Part shown: piece by piece, positions 36,911 to 45,629 of the stretch | Layout: the number at the start of each line of letters is the position of its first letter | Numbering within the stretch: the first letter of the stretch is position 1 | Origin: Salicibibacter cibarius | Lineage (GTDB): Bacteria > Bacillota > Bacilli > Bacillales > Marinococcaceae | Reading direction: 5' to 3' | Length of the DNA stretch: 64,000 bases | Assembly: GCF_016495725.1 (NCBI RefSeq) | Contig: NZ_CP054705.1 | Span: forward strand, 3,162,001 to 3,226,000 | Notes under the pieces: model-generated | Told to the model about the DNA's origin: nothing | Databases searched by the model: none | What the model saw: the letters and a program-made list of their open reading frames with translations, nothing else | Translations under genes and position numbers: made by a program

Positions 36911-36937
36911 TTCAAAAAAATTGAGGATGTGGTTCAA

Positions 36938-37660
36938 ATGCTAAAAATCACCGACCTGTCCAAACGTTTTGGAAAGCAGACAATATTACAAAATATATCC
37001 GTCGACATTCCAAACAATCAGATCACCGGCTTGATCGGCCCTTCAGGCACCGGCAAAACCACGTTAATTAAATGCTTAATGGGGATGGAGAAATATGATA
37101 CCGGCAGCGTCACCATTAATAACGTCACGATTCCAAACCGTAAAATTTTAAACAACATCGGGTATATGGCGCAAAGCGATTCGTTATACCATGATTTAAC
37201 CGGATTGGAAAATATCCAATTCTTTGCCCATATGTATAAAAGGAGAATGTCTGAAAAATCAGTTCAATCCACTTTAAATCTCGTTCAACTTGCGCAGGAG
37301 CAAAATAAATTCGTTCAGCATTACTCCGGAGGGATGAAGCGCCGTCTATCTCTGGCAATCGCTCTACTCAATCAGCCAGAATACTTGATTTTAGATGAGC
37401 CGACAGTCGGTATTGATCCTGTTCTCAAATTAAACATCTGGGACCGGCTTCACGAGTTAAAAAAGAACAGTACACTGTTAATCACCACACATATTATGGA
37501 TGAAGCTATGAAGTGTGATCAGCTTTTATTAATGAAGAATAAAGGAATTGCGGCAAGCGGTACGCCTCAAGAGATTTTGGAAACTTTCCAGGTCAGTGAT
37601 ATCGACCAAGTCTTTTTGGAACTGGAGGAGAAAGAACATGAAAATGCTTCACTTAATTAA
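36938..37660 (+). CDS. ABC exporter ATP-binding protein
   Basis: 240 residues with Walker A GPSGTGKTT, Q-loop GYMAQSD, signature YSGGMKRRLSLA, Walker B YLILDEPTVGID and H-switch ITTHIMDEA. It is short, without the DrrA-type C-terminal extension. ATG 36938 follows GAGGATGTGG. It overlaps the permease gene by 23 bases. Confidence 0.92.
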   Translation: MLKITDLSKRFGKQTILQNISVDIPNNQITGLIGPSGTGKTTLIKCLMGMEKYDTGSVTINNVTIPNRKILNNIGYMAQSDSLYHDLTGLENIQFFAHMYKRRMSEKSVQSTLNLVQLAQEQNKFVQHYSGGMKRRLSLAIALLNQPEYLILDEPTVGIDPVLKLNIWDRLHELKKNSTLLITTHIMDEAMKCDQLLLMKNKGIAASGTPQEILETFQVSDIDQVFLELEEKEHENASLN

Positions 37661-38852
37661 ACGAATTTGCAAACAAATCCTCCGTGATAAGCGTACGATG
37701 GCACTTCTATTTTTGGCCCCTATCTTTGTCATCACGTTACTCAACTATATTTTTCCCGACCCTGATGATGAAGTAAGTGTGGCGACTGTCAATGTCGATG
37801 ATGACGTGATTGATATTATGGAAGACAACGATATGGTCGTCAAAGAAGAAAACAACATTGATCCAACATCCTATCTACAGGAAGGGCATGCCAGTGCTAT
37901 TTTGGAACAAGAGGATGATGAATGGACGCTAACCATTCTTAATGACAATCCAATAGATGAGGGACCTGCCATACAGGGTAGTTCCCAAGCAGTGATGGAA
38001 AATAACCTGGATGATCTATCCGATAACATTGATGATATGATCAATAATATGGAAGAAATGTCTGATAGCGTAGAAGAAATCATTAATGGTATCGATGATA
38101 TGATGGAACAACTGCCTCCGGAATTAGCACAGGACATAGATTTAGATATAAATACAGATATAGACACCGATATGGATACGACGTTCGAACCTGACACAGA
38201 GATGGACGAAGATCCGATGACTGTTGACTATATCTACGGTGATGAAAGCTATACTTTTTTTGACATTCTAAATCCGATTTTAATCAGCTTCTTTGTGTTC
38301 TTTTTTGTATTTTTGATTGCCGGTATGTCAATGCTAAAAGAAAGAAGCAGCGGCACCTTGGAGAAACTATTGTCCACACCAATCAAAAAATTTGAGACTG
38401 TATTTGGTTATTTGTTTGGTTATGGCATCTTTGCGATTCTGCAAACGGCTGTGATTATCTTGTACTCCATATACATTTTGGATATGGAGATTGCCGGCTC
38501 CATATCCAACCTATTTATCATCAATATTTTGTTAAGCTTTGTCGCTTTAGGTCTTGGTCTTTTGTTATCCACGTTTGTGAGCAGTGAATTCCAAATGGTT
38601 CAGTTTATTCCTCTAGTCATCATTCCGCAAATATTTTTCTCCGGTATGTTGAAAGTGGACACAATGGAACCATGGCTACAATGGATTGCGCCTATCATGC
38701 CGCTATACTATGCCGGAAATACAATGATTGATGTTGCACTAAAAGGATATATGCTCAACGACATAGCGATCCCCTTACTTGTTTTAGTGTTGTTTATCGT
38801 TCTTTTTGTGGCGTTAAATATACTGGGGATGCGACGTTACAGGAAGGTATAA
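37638..38852 (+). CDS. ABC-2 permease with acidic extracellular heptad segment
   Basis: 404 residues from ATG 37638 (ribosome site GGAGGAG). One N-terminal membrane segment (LLFLAPIFVITLLNYIF) is followed by a long extracellular domain (about 40-210), then the ABC-2 core with five or six segments and KERSSGTLEKLLSTPIKKFE. Within the outer domain five heptads stand out: LDDLSDN, IDDMINN, MEEMSDS, VEEIING, IDDMMEQ, with hydrophobic residues at a and d, followed by a D/T-rich stretch. The acidic bias suits high salt. The coiled coil may dimerise or bind substrate. Confidence 0.85.
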   Translation: MKMLHLIKRICKQILRDKRTMALLFLAPIFVITLLNYIFPDPDDEVSVATVNVDDDVIDIMEDNDMVVKEENNIDPTSYLQEGHASAILEQEDDEWTLTILNDNPIDEGPAIQGSSQAVMENNLDDLSDNIDDMINNMEEMSDSVEEIINGIDDMMEQLPPELAQDIDLDINTDIDTDMDTTFEPDTEMDEDPMTVDYIYGDESYTFFDILNPILISFFVFFFVFLIAGMSMLKERSSGTLEKLLSTPIKKFETVFGYLFGYGIFAILQTAVIILYSIYILDMEIAGSISNLFIINILLSFVALGLGLLLSTFVSSEFQMVQFIPLVIIPQIFFSGMLKVDTMEPWLQWIAPIMPLYYAGNTMIDVALKGYMLNDIAIPLLVLVLFIVLFVALNILGMRRYRKV

Positions 38853-38857
38853 AAAAC

Positions 38858-38893
38858 CGGGTGGCTTCAGCTTAAAATGCTGTGAGCCATCCA
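38858..38893 (+). terminator. Probable terminator of the ABC operon
   Basis: GGTGGCT..CAGC and GCTG..AGCCATCC pair after the permease stop; the following T run is weak. Confidence 0.45.
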
Positions 38894-39098
38894 GCTTAAT
38901 TTTAAATATAAATCTACTGCAGAGCGGCTGAAATAAGATTGAGTAATCACATAAAGGGCTTATGTTTTTTAGAAACACGTGACCTCTCGCAAATAAATGG
39001 CGAAAGTCTACGTTTATCCATAAAGTTTAAAAAGGTATAACAAAGGATGACTAACACCCGCCCGATGCTGGGTGACCGATTAATTCAACCACTCTGCA

Positions 39099-39579
39099 CT
39101 AGTACAGCCTGTCGAAAATAAGCGGTCACACCGACGATCGGAAGACCGGATTAGGGCTTCAAACTGGGGTCAGTGATCGATTGGATTAAACCGCCACAGC
39201 CACGAGTTAAGGTATCAAAGGCTATCGTCAATGACCGAATGGTTTCTTGCGAAGCAGGCTCCCCGGTCTCCATGAAACAGTTCATGGCGACCGAACACGA
39301 AAGCCAATCGCTCGTTCGGTCGCCATGAGGCAGCCATGACGACCGAAGTCTTTCTGATACAAGCCTTTTCGGTCACCATGAAGCGGCTATGACGCCCGAA
39401 CGCTTTCGATTCAGGCCATTACGGTCGTCATAAAACGGTTATGGCGACCGAACACGAGAACCGACCGCTTTTTCGGTCGCCATGACGCGGTAAATTGTCC
39501 GTTAGGGAGCCAGAAGCGTTGCTGACCGAAATTCTTCCAACTGTCTCCATGATTGGTTAATTAAGCCACCTTGCACTAG
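39099..39579. mobile_element. 480-bp MITE-like repeat with CTAG ends and 52-bp array (copy 1)
   Basis: Bounded by CTAGTACAGCCTG and ...CACCTTGCACTAG; the ends are short inverted repeats (CTAGTGCA type). A near-identical copy lies at 63325-63803. Inside, palindromes begin at 39264, 39317, 39370, 39422 and 39474 (52-53 apart), with arms like CGGTCGCCATGA. The right CTAG supplies the TAG stop of the tetR gene at 39576. Confidence 0.8.
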
Positions 39580-40199
39580 TTTTTTGGCACAAGCCCGTTC
39601 TCCAGTATTTGCACAATCCTTTCCGTCTCAATTTCTTCTGAATCCCAATCCGCTTCCGGAAGGAGAACATAACGCGCTACAATATATGACAGGATTGACG
39701 ATGCAATCGTACGGATAATCGTTTTCTGATCCATTTCAACCAGCTGTCCTTTGTCTTGATAATATTTGATTATTTGCCCTATCTTCTCAAAAATATCTTT
39801 TCCGATATATTCAATAAATTGCTCTTTCAATTCCGGATGGAAAGGAATTTCCTGAATTAATATGCGTAACATTGGCAAATTATTTTGGATAAATGCTTTT
39901 CTATTGTCAATCATTGCACGAACCAAGTCCTGAAAATATTCAAATTCCTGGTCAAGCACTTTATCCAAATCTTTTTTGATCATTGGCGCAAACAGCTTCA
40001 TCGTCATCGGTGAAACAATCGCCATCAATAAACCTTTTTTCGATTTAAAATGCTTGAAGATCGTCCCCTCTGACACGCTAGCTTTATGTGCAATTTCATT
40101 TGTGGATGTTCCAGCATAGCCTTTTTCCGCGAACAATTCTGTTGCTGTCTCTATAATCGCTATTTGTTTTTTCGTTAATTTCGGTTCATTATTTGTCAT
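39576..40199 (-). CDS. TetR family regulator
   Basis: 207 residues with helix-turn-helix TSTNEIAHKASVSEGTIFKH (about 31-50). It is convergent with the ATPase-permease pair and the likely binder of the GTGAGT-gatt-ACTCAC operator. The last codons AAC TAG are part of the CTAG that borders the inserted repeat, so the original C-terminus may or may not be intact; the length is normal. Confidence 0.88.
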   Translation of the reverse strand: MTNNEPKLTKKQIAIIETATELFAEKGYAGTSTNEIAHKASVSEGTIFKHFKSKKGLLMAIVSPMTMKLFAPMIKKDLDKVLDQEFEYFQDLVRAMIDNRKAFIQNNLPMLRILIQEIPFHPELKEQFIEYIGKDIFEKIGQIIKYYQDKGQLVEMDQKTIIRTIASSILSYIVARYVLLPEADWDSEEIETERIVQILENGLVPKN

Positions 40200-40485
40200 T
40201 ATATCTCGCCTTTTATCGCATTAAACATTTCATTACATCTACGATACAGGATAAAGAGGATCCTTATCGTTAGATTTCGTGTCATACTCATATTGTATAG
40301 AAACATTTGTGAACGATCAAATTGTGACCGTCAATCGATGCTGACAAGCCCCGATTTTAAGAATGCGCTTTTTGCTCACTTGCTAATTTTTTATTTTTGG
40401 AAATAAAAAATCACATTCTACCATTGATACATGCGGCTGATAAATGGTTCAAGAATCTTAGCCATATCATCACCCGTTACTTTTC

Positions 40486-41262
40486 TTAATGCTGGTCTGC
40501 AAAAAGCCACCAATATAATGTACCGAGAAAGCCTAGCAAACTTGTAATACCGATGATCATTAAACTGCTCCAACTGATGATGGTTTCTCCAGTTAATCCA
40601 CTGTAAAGTGCCGGTACCGCCCATGGAAAATAGTCACCGTAACCTACAGCTGCAATAACTTGGGAAAAAATGAGTGTAATAATGACAAAGCCTACCGGTG
40701 CTAAATATCCACGACTATAACTTGCAAAGAAAGCAACAGGAGTATTTAGAACGATCGTTAACATGGTAACGATTAGTATCGCATAAAGACTCTCCATCAC
40801 GATGGCTGAAGACCATTGCGGGAGTCCTACGATCCCCCCAATAAAAAAACCGACAGTTACGATATAGGCACTTAATGCTATGTTTATAATAAATGATGCT
40901 AAAAATTTTGATATAACAATCACTGCTCTTGAATAAGGAAGAGTCAGGAGGTCTTTTACAGTGTTATCAACGTACTCTCTTCCAAATATCCAACTTGTAA
41001 CAAAACCAAAAACGAAAATACCGCCTACTGCAATCATTTGGGCATGTAAATCTAAATAAGACTGCCAATTAGCCTCTCCTGCAACTTGCGCTTGATCCCC
41101 GACTAATCCGGTACTTTCCGCAAGTGCTGGATCTTTTAATACGAACATAAAAAAGCCAGCCATTAGCGGAGCAATGCTGAAAGCTGCTGCAATTATCCAA
41201 ATGACTTTCGACTTGATGATTTTAAACCCTTCCATGTGCAAGGTAACGAGAAAATATTTCAT
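40486..41262 (-). CDS. ABC-2 permease (BcrB-like)
   Basis: 258 residues, six hydrophobic segments, with the early loop FGREYVDNTVKDLLTLPYSR typical of bacitracin-type BcrB and lantibiotic-immunity permeases. ATGA overlap with the ATPase stop. Nothing is seen in the 40200-40485 gap beyond AT-rich sequence. Confidence 0.82.
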   Translation of the reverse strand: MKYFLVTLHMEGFKIIKSKVIWIIAAAFSIAPLMAGFFMFVLKDPALAESTGLVGDQAQVAGEANWQSYLDLHAQMIAVGGIFVFGFVTSWIFGREYVDNTVKDLLTLPYSRAVIVISKFLASFIINIALSAYIVTVGFFIGGIVGLPQWSSAIVMESLYAILIVTMLTIVLNTPVAFFASYSRGYLAPVGFVIITLIFSQVIAAVGYGDYFPWAVPALYSGLTGETIISWSSLMIIGITSLLGFLGTLYWWLFADQH

Positions 41263-42185
41263 TGCAACTTTTCCCCTTCTCTTTCGGTAATTTTCAGAAA
41301 ATAAGATTCCAAGTTTTCCTCTTTTACCGTTAATGTCGTTGGGGCAAACCCTGTGTAAACAAGCAATCGGGATATCTCATCGGGATTTCGAATGGCTCTT
41401 CCATCAGTGGTTTCAATTAATCCATCGTTATTTATTTTTGAGGCGTACCCGGCAGTTGTTAGTTGTGAAATAGCAGATGCATTATTACGGGTATCAATGA
41501 CTAGCTGTTGATTGAGACGTTCACTTAATTGCATGGATTCAATTTCTTGTATTAATCGCCCTTTATGAATGATGCCAATTTTAGTTGCTATTTTAGCTAC
41601 TTCACGAAGCAGATGACTGCTCATTAAGATGGTAACGCCTTTATTTAACGCTAAATCTTGAAGTAACGTTCTAATTTCTACAATTCCTGAAGGATCTAAG
41701 CCATTCATTGGCTCATCCAAAATTAAAATTTCAGGTGAATGGAGCAGAGCCTTTGCAATTCCTAATCGTTGAGTATTCCCTAATGAAAGATTCCTTGCCT
41801 TCTTTTGAGCATATCGTGTTAAATGAAGTTGTTCCATGACTCTCGGAACGATCTCGGGATCTGACATCAATCTGATCCGCCGAAAAATTTCTAAGTTTTC
41901 CAGAACAGTAAGCTCGGGATAACAATGGGGTGTTTCAACGATGTGCCCTACGCTTCTCCAAATACGATGATTAGTGGAAGTTACCTTTTCACCTTTTATA
42001 TAGCAAGCGCCTTCTGTTGGCTTGATCATGCCAAGTAACATTCTAATTGTCGTCGTTTTACCAGATCCATTTAACCCGATAAATCCATATATTTCTCCTT
42101 TACAAATGTTTAACGAAACATCCTTAACAGCCTGAAAACCTTTGTAATTCTTTGATATACGGCTTGATTTAATAACTGTTTGCAA
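41259..42185 (-). CDS. ABC exporter ATP-binding protein (BcrA-like)
   Basis: 308 residues. Walker A GLNGSGKTT, the variant signature LSLGNTQRLGIA usual in BcrA, Walker B ILILDEPMNGLD and H-switch MSSHLLRE. The BcrA family exports bacitracin and similar peptides. The start is TTG 42185, directly after the TetR stop, with AGGAGGGGGAG inside the TetR end, so the two are translationally coupled. Confidence 0.9.
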   Translation of the reverse strand: MQTVIKSSRISKNYKGFQAVKDVSLNICKGEIYGFIGLNGSGKTTTIRMLLGMIKPTEGACYIKGEKVTSTNHRIWRSVGHIVETPHCYPELTVLENLEIFRRIRLMSDPEIVPRVMEQLHLTRYAQKKARNLSLGNTQRLGIAKALLHSPEILILDEPMNGLDPSGIVEIRTLLQDLALNKGVTILMSSHLLREVAKIATKIGIIHKGRLIQEIESMQLSERLNQQLVIDTRNNASAISQLTTAGYASKINNDGLIETTDGRAIRNPDEISRLLVYTGFAPTTLTVKEENLESYFLKITEREGEKLQ

Positions 42186-42186
42186 T

Positions 42187-42798
42187 TTACTCCCCCTCCT
42201 CTTTTATAAGACCATCGACGATCAAATCAATAAACAGTTCAATGGTTTCCGTATAAATGTCTTCACCAATCTCTTTTTTATGAAATGTTAGTAAAAATAA
42301 AGAACGGCATACGCTGGCAATGGTTTCGGGGGCTTCTTCAATAATAAACCCTTCATTTTTTAATTTTTCAATTAAAGGCAAAAATGAGATAGAATCATTT
42401 TTAAAATGCTTGTCAAGTAATTCTGGAGATAATTTGTTTAGCATATTTTCCATGTTACTTCCAACATATAACTCTCGAATGAATGAGTTCTGCTCGATTG
42501 TATTAACCATTTGCTGAAGTATACGTTTGATGGCTTTTTTCGGCTGATTATCCTTGAAAATATCCAAATTAGCAAATTGTTCTTTTAATTTTTCCTCTTC
42601 CATTTCCAGTATCACAAAATATAATTCTTCCTTTGAATGAAAGAATTTGTAAAATGTCCCTTGAGCAATGCCTACGTTTTTAGTGATTTCATGAATACTT
42701 GTTTTTTGCAATCCAAATTTGCCGAAAAGAATCTTACCTTGTTCTATAAGGGAGTTTGTGATGACTTGTTTTTCATAATCATTAAATCCTCGAGACAT
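42187..42798 (-). CDS. TetR family regulator of the BcrAB-like exporter
   Basis: 203 residues with helix-turn-helix TSIHEITKNVGIAQGTFYKF (about 34-53). ATG 42798 follows AAAGGAGG. First gene of the TetR-ATPase-permease operon. A 24-bp dyad precedes it. Confidence 0.9.
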   Translation of the reverse strand: MSRGFNDYEKQVITNSLIEQGKILFGKFGLQKTSIHEITKNVGIAQGTFYKFFHSKEELYFVILEMEEEKLKEQFANLDIFKDNQPKKAIKRILQQMVNTIEQNSFIRELYVGSNMENMLNKLSPELLDKHFKNDSISFLPLIEKLKNEGFIIEEAPETIASVCRSLFLLTFHKKEIGEDIYTETIELFIDLIVDGLIKEEGE

Positions 42799-42822
42799 CT
42801 AAAAACCTCCTTTTATGAATGT

Positions 42823-42846
42823 ATGAATAAAAATATTTTTCATTCA
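42823..42846. promoter_or_regulatory. Candidate operator before tetR
   Basis: ATGAATAAAAAT and ATTTTTCATTCA form a near-perfect dyad 25 bases before the tetR start. Confidence 0.5.
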
Positions 42847-42943
42847 CAAATATTATAAGCCATTATGAAAAATATTCAACTATTATGTAAAAATAGATTC
42901 CCACATGACCAACATGTGACAAGAAACACAAAGAAAAAAACAG

Positions 42944-42991
42944 TTTACAATTCAAGTTCATTTATGTATACTTGATTACACAACTAATCAA
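42944..42991 (+). promoter_or_regulatory. Promoter and operator of the second GntR operon
   Basis: TTTACA and TATACT lie 17 bases apart. The dyad TTGATTA-cacaac-TAATCAA (42972-42991) starts in the -10, so the regulator would block initiation. Confidence 0.75.
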
Positions 42992-43023
42992 CCCATCATC
43001 TTAACGGGGGAAAGGAGCGTTTA

Positions 43024-43392
43024 GTGAAGGCTGTTTTCGATGACTCAAAACCGATCTTTCAGCAAATTTTCGAAATGATTGCTGATGACATCGTTGATGG
43101 GGAATTGCATGAAGGGGAACAAATTCCCTCGACGACAGAGATATCCAAATTTTATCAAGTGAACCGCGCAACAGTGCAAAAAGGGTTATCGATGCTCGTT
43201 GATGCCGGTTATGCCTATAAACAACGAGGCGTTGGGGTTTTTGTAGCCGAAGGAGCGAAACGTCGGCTGCTTGCCGAACGTAAAGAAGAATTTCATATTC
43301 AATATGTTAAGCCGACGCTGAAAGAAGCCAAGCGACTTCAAATGTCGAAGGAAGAATTTATTCGATTGATTGAGGAGGATTATGATGATTGA
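43024..43392 (+). CDS. GntR family regulator, YtrA subfamily
   Basis: 122 residues, paralogue of the 26833-27210 product. Helix-turn-helix IPSTTEISKFYQVNRATVQK and the YtrA-type AYKQRGVGVFVAEGAKRRLL. GTG 43024 follows AAAGGAG. It heads a three-gene operon and probably represses it through the dyad at 42972-42991. Confidence 0.9.
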   Translation: MKAVFDDSKPIFQQIFEMIADDIVDGELHEGEQIPSTTEISKFYQVNRATVQKGLSMLVDAGYAYKQRGVGVFVAEGAKRRLLAERKEEFHIQYVKPTLKEAKRLQMSKEEFIRLIEEDYDD

Positions 43393-44266
43393 TATACACG
43401 ACTTATCGTTTTCTTATGGGAATAGAGCGGCATTGAAAAACGTTGCCTTACGGGAGGATGAACCGGTGATTATAGGTTTATGGGGACGCAACGGTTCCGG
43501 GAAAACAACATTGATGAAATTGATCTCCGGGATGGATCAGCCAAATCAAGGAACCGTCAGCGTTAACGGGATCACCCCATATAACAATAGTGAAGCAATG
43601 AACCATGTGACGTTCATGCAGGAGGATCATCCCTTTTCAGACTTATGGGATGTCAAAGATGCGCTTCGTTTTGGCGCCTATTTCAACGAAAATTGGGATC
43701 AGGCATTTGCCGAATATTTGCTGGATGTGTTTGACTTGCCAAGGAAAAAGAAGATCAGGCAATTTTCAAAAGGCATGAAAAGCATGATTAAGATTACGCT
43801 GGGGCTCGCGAGCAAGGCACCTGTAACGGTCATGGATGAACCTTCAAACGGCCTTGATGCCAATATGCGTAAACAGTTTTATGATATGTTGTTGGATACG
43901 TACGAAGAACACCCACGTTTAATTATGTTATCGACACACCACATTGAGGAACTGGTGCCACTTTGTGAAAAAATCGCGCTGATTGATCAAAAAACAATCA
44001 TTCGATATGAAGAAACAGAAGAGTTGAAAAGGCACGGGGTGCTCATAACAGGACCATTTGAAGCAGTAAAAGCGGTGATCGGCAATAACCGAGTCATTGA
44101 CGAACGGAGGATCGGGAAACAGTTACATGTTATGATTGACGATTCCTTCCACACGGATTTGGAAGCAAAAGCAAAAGATGCCGGTGTTACTATTGAAAAA
44201 GCACCACTTCAAGATTATCTCGTTAATCTGACAAAAAAGGAGACGAAAAAACATGAACACGCTTAA
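43385..44266 (+). CDS. ABC transporter ATP-binding protein (YtrB-like)
   Basis: About 293 residues. Walker A GRNGSGKTT, degenerate signature FSKGMKSM, Walker B VTVMDEPS and H-switch LSTHHIEE. Paralogue of 25964-26836. ATG 43385 is best spaced from GAGGAGG (43382 is the alternative); it overlaps the GntR end by 8 bases. Confidence 0.85.
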   Translation: MIDIHDLSFSYGNRAALKNVALREDEPVIIGLWGRNGSGKTTLMKLISGMDQPNQGTVSVNGITPYNNSEAMNHVTFMQEDHPFSDLWDVKDALRFGAYFNENWDQAFAEYLLDVFDLPRKKKIRQFSKGMKSMIKITLGLASKAPVTVMDEPSNGLDANMRKQFYDMLLDTYEEHPRLIMLSTHHIEELVPLCEKIALIDQKTIIRYEETEELKRHGVLITGPFEAVKAVIGNNRVIDERRIGKQLHVMIDDSFHTDLEAKAKDAGVTIEKAPLQDYLVNLTKKETKKHEHA

Positions 44267-44960
44267 AGGGCCGCTCCGCGTCATCATTAAAGAGATGAAC
44301 GTAACTTTTTATATCAACGTTGGTGTAACGCTCGGTTTAATGGCTTTGTATATATTCTTAAGCTTCTATCTTGGAGAAAATGAAATGTTAGGGATAACGT
44401 TCGGGCCGCTTTACGCCATTTTTCTCATTTACCCTTTTATCCTTTTTAAAGGGTACAAATATATCCTTTCCTTGGGTGGGACGAGAAAACAGTTTATGAT
44501 CGCGACTTATCTGTCAATCAGTATCTATATTATACTCGGTGGAATCCTTTTGAATGGACTGCATTTCTTAAGTCCCTATCTACTGAACGAAGGATATATT
44601 TTCCACATGGCAGACCTTGTTAGCGGATCGAATCCGCTCTTGTATGTTTGGATCGATGTATTATGGATGGTCACTTTCTTCGGTCTTGGGATGATCGCGC
44701 AATCCATTTATTTTAACCTTGGCACAGTAAGAACGTTAATTGGCGGCGCAGCATTGTTAATCGCGGTACTCGCTACCTACTTTTTTGCCGACCTTTATCC
44801 GCTCATCGAATTTATCGTTGTTGACCATCTCTTGTTCGTTCACATCCTGGCAGGGATTTCTGTGCTGCTCATGCTGCTCTCTTACCTCTTCATGAAAAAT
44901 GGACCATTAGAACGTGGGGATCGGTATTTATTTATCGGGAAGCAACCGAGGCCGGAATAA
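44253..44960 (+). CDS. ABC transporter membrane protein (YtrC/D-like)
   Basis: 235 residues with six hydrophobic segments; paralogue of the 25267-25974 product with equal length. ATG 44253 follows AAAGGAGACG and overlaps the ATPase end by 14 bases. The two GntR-ATPase-permease operons in one window look like diverged duplicates in opposite orientation. Confidence 0.75.
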   Translation: MNTLKGPLRVIIKEMNVTFYINVGVTLGLMALYIFLSFYLGENEMLGITFGPLYAIFLIYPFILFKGYKYILSLGGTRKQFMIATYLSISIYIILGGILLNGLHFLSPYLLNEGYIFHMADLVSGSNPLLYVWIDVLWMVTFFGLGMIAQSIYFNLGTVRTLIGGAALLIAVLATYFFADLYPLIEFIVVDHLLFVHILAGISVLLMLLSYLFMKNGPLERGDRYLFIGKQPRPE

Positions 44961-44983
44961 ACGGCGAAGCCTTAACGATCTCC

Positions 44984-45012
44984 TTGAGTTTTTATCAAAT
45001 GTGGCATATAAT
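44984..45012 (+). promoter_or_regulatory. Promoter of the antitoxin RNA
   Basis: TTGAGT and TATAAT lie exactly 17 bases apart on the plus strand, pointing into the toxin gene's 3' end. Confidence 0.7.
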
Positions 45013-45018
45013 GATGTT

Positions 45019-45160
45019 AGAAAGAGCAATACTAAAAAGGAACCCCGATGGGTTAAGATCGAGGTTCACGATGAGCTACACCGCATAGAAGTGGCGGTGG
45101 CTGTTTAGGAAAGTAATCCTCTTCCCGGGGCCTATTCACAGGAGAGGGGATTACTTTTTC
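45019..45160 (+). ncRNA. Candidate antisense antitoxin RNA
   Basis: Transcription from the promoter at 44984-45012 would give an RNA of about 140 nt ending at the stem AAGTAATCC / GGATTACTT plus TTTTT (45111-45159). It is antisense to the last ~125 nt of the predicted toxin mRNA, as SR4 is to bsrG and RatA to txpA in B. subtilis. RNA ends are predicted, not measured. Confidence 0.65.
45034..45067 (-). terminator. Terminator of the toxin mRNA
   Basis: On the minus strand GAACC and GGGTTC pair and are followed by CTTTTT, about 85 bases after the toxin stop. This would give a toxin mRNA of about 300 nt. Confidence 0.55.
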
Positions 45161-45249
45161 CGTATAATCAAGATGACGACTGAAATAATCCCGATCACCA
45201 TTGTGGTGAATGAGATCATCAGTATCAATCCTTGATACAAAGTAATCAC
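45151..45249 (-). CDS. Holin-like type I toxin (32 aa)
   Basis: GTG 45249 follows GGAAGGAGGTG. The product is VITLYQGLILMISFTTMVIG, then a continued hydrophobic IISVVILIIRKK. The L-x-LMISF-TxV-xxI pattern is that of the putative holin-like toxin family (TxpA/BsrG relatives), membrane-damaging peptides kept silent by antisense RNA. A TTGACAT/ATGTCAA hairpin just upstream of the ribosome site could limit translation. GAGCTACA..GGCGGTGG near the 5' end can pair with CCACCGCC..TGTAGCTC near the 3' end. Confidence 0.75.
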   Translation of the reverse strand: MITLYQGLILMISFTTMVIGIISVVILIIRKK

Positions 45250-45343
45250 GTGTGGCAGCACCTCCTTCCCGTTTTGACATGGTGAATGTCAAGGGACGGT
45301 CAACAGGGACCACCGCCTCATCCTGCTTATGTAGCTCATATGT

Positions 45344-45352
45344 AGTATATCA
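45344..45352 (-). promoter_or_regulatory. Extended -10 promoter of the toxin mRNA
   Basis: TGATATACT (extended -10) on the minus strand; the predicted start near 45337 makes GAGCTACA the first bases of the mRNA. No good -35 is seen, as expected for an extended -10. Confidence 0.55.
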
Positions 45353-45454
45353 TATCTCTATAATTAGTAGTATTTCTTCTGAGGGCTTTAAATAGCCTTT
45401 TTTTATTGATGCAATGCCAAAATCAATGGTTGAAATATATGAATAAATGTGGTC

Positions 45455-45605
45455 ATGAAAACTAGCTAGCGGAGGAAAAACACGGAGACTCCTGTGGGAA
45501 AGCGCAGCGGGAAGACCCCGCAGAAAAAAAGCGCCCTTCTTTTTTTCGAGGAGGCTGAGCTAAAGGCCCACGGAAAGCGTAGTGTTTTTCCGCAGCGGGT
45601 GCATA
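45455..45605. repeat. Bacillaceae-type GC-rich intergenic repeat
   Basis: AGCGGAGGAAAAACACGG and CCGTGTTTTTCC-like ends form a long imperfect palindrome, with GACCCCGCAG and GAGGAGGCTGAG inside. It matches the order of words in 20568-20730. Such repeats are frequent in Bacillaceae genomes. Confidence 0.6.
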
Positions 45606-45629
45606 TATCACATTAAATCTCTTTTTATA

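Noticed and set aside
36470-36924. Three overlapping plus-strand ORFs before the ABC operon
   Set aside because: No ribosome sites, no recognisable domains, and the promoter of the ABC operon lies within them.
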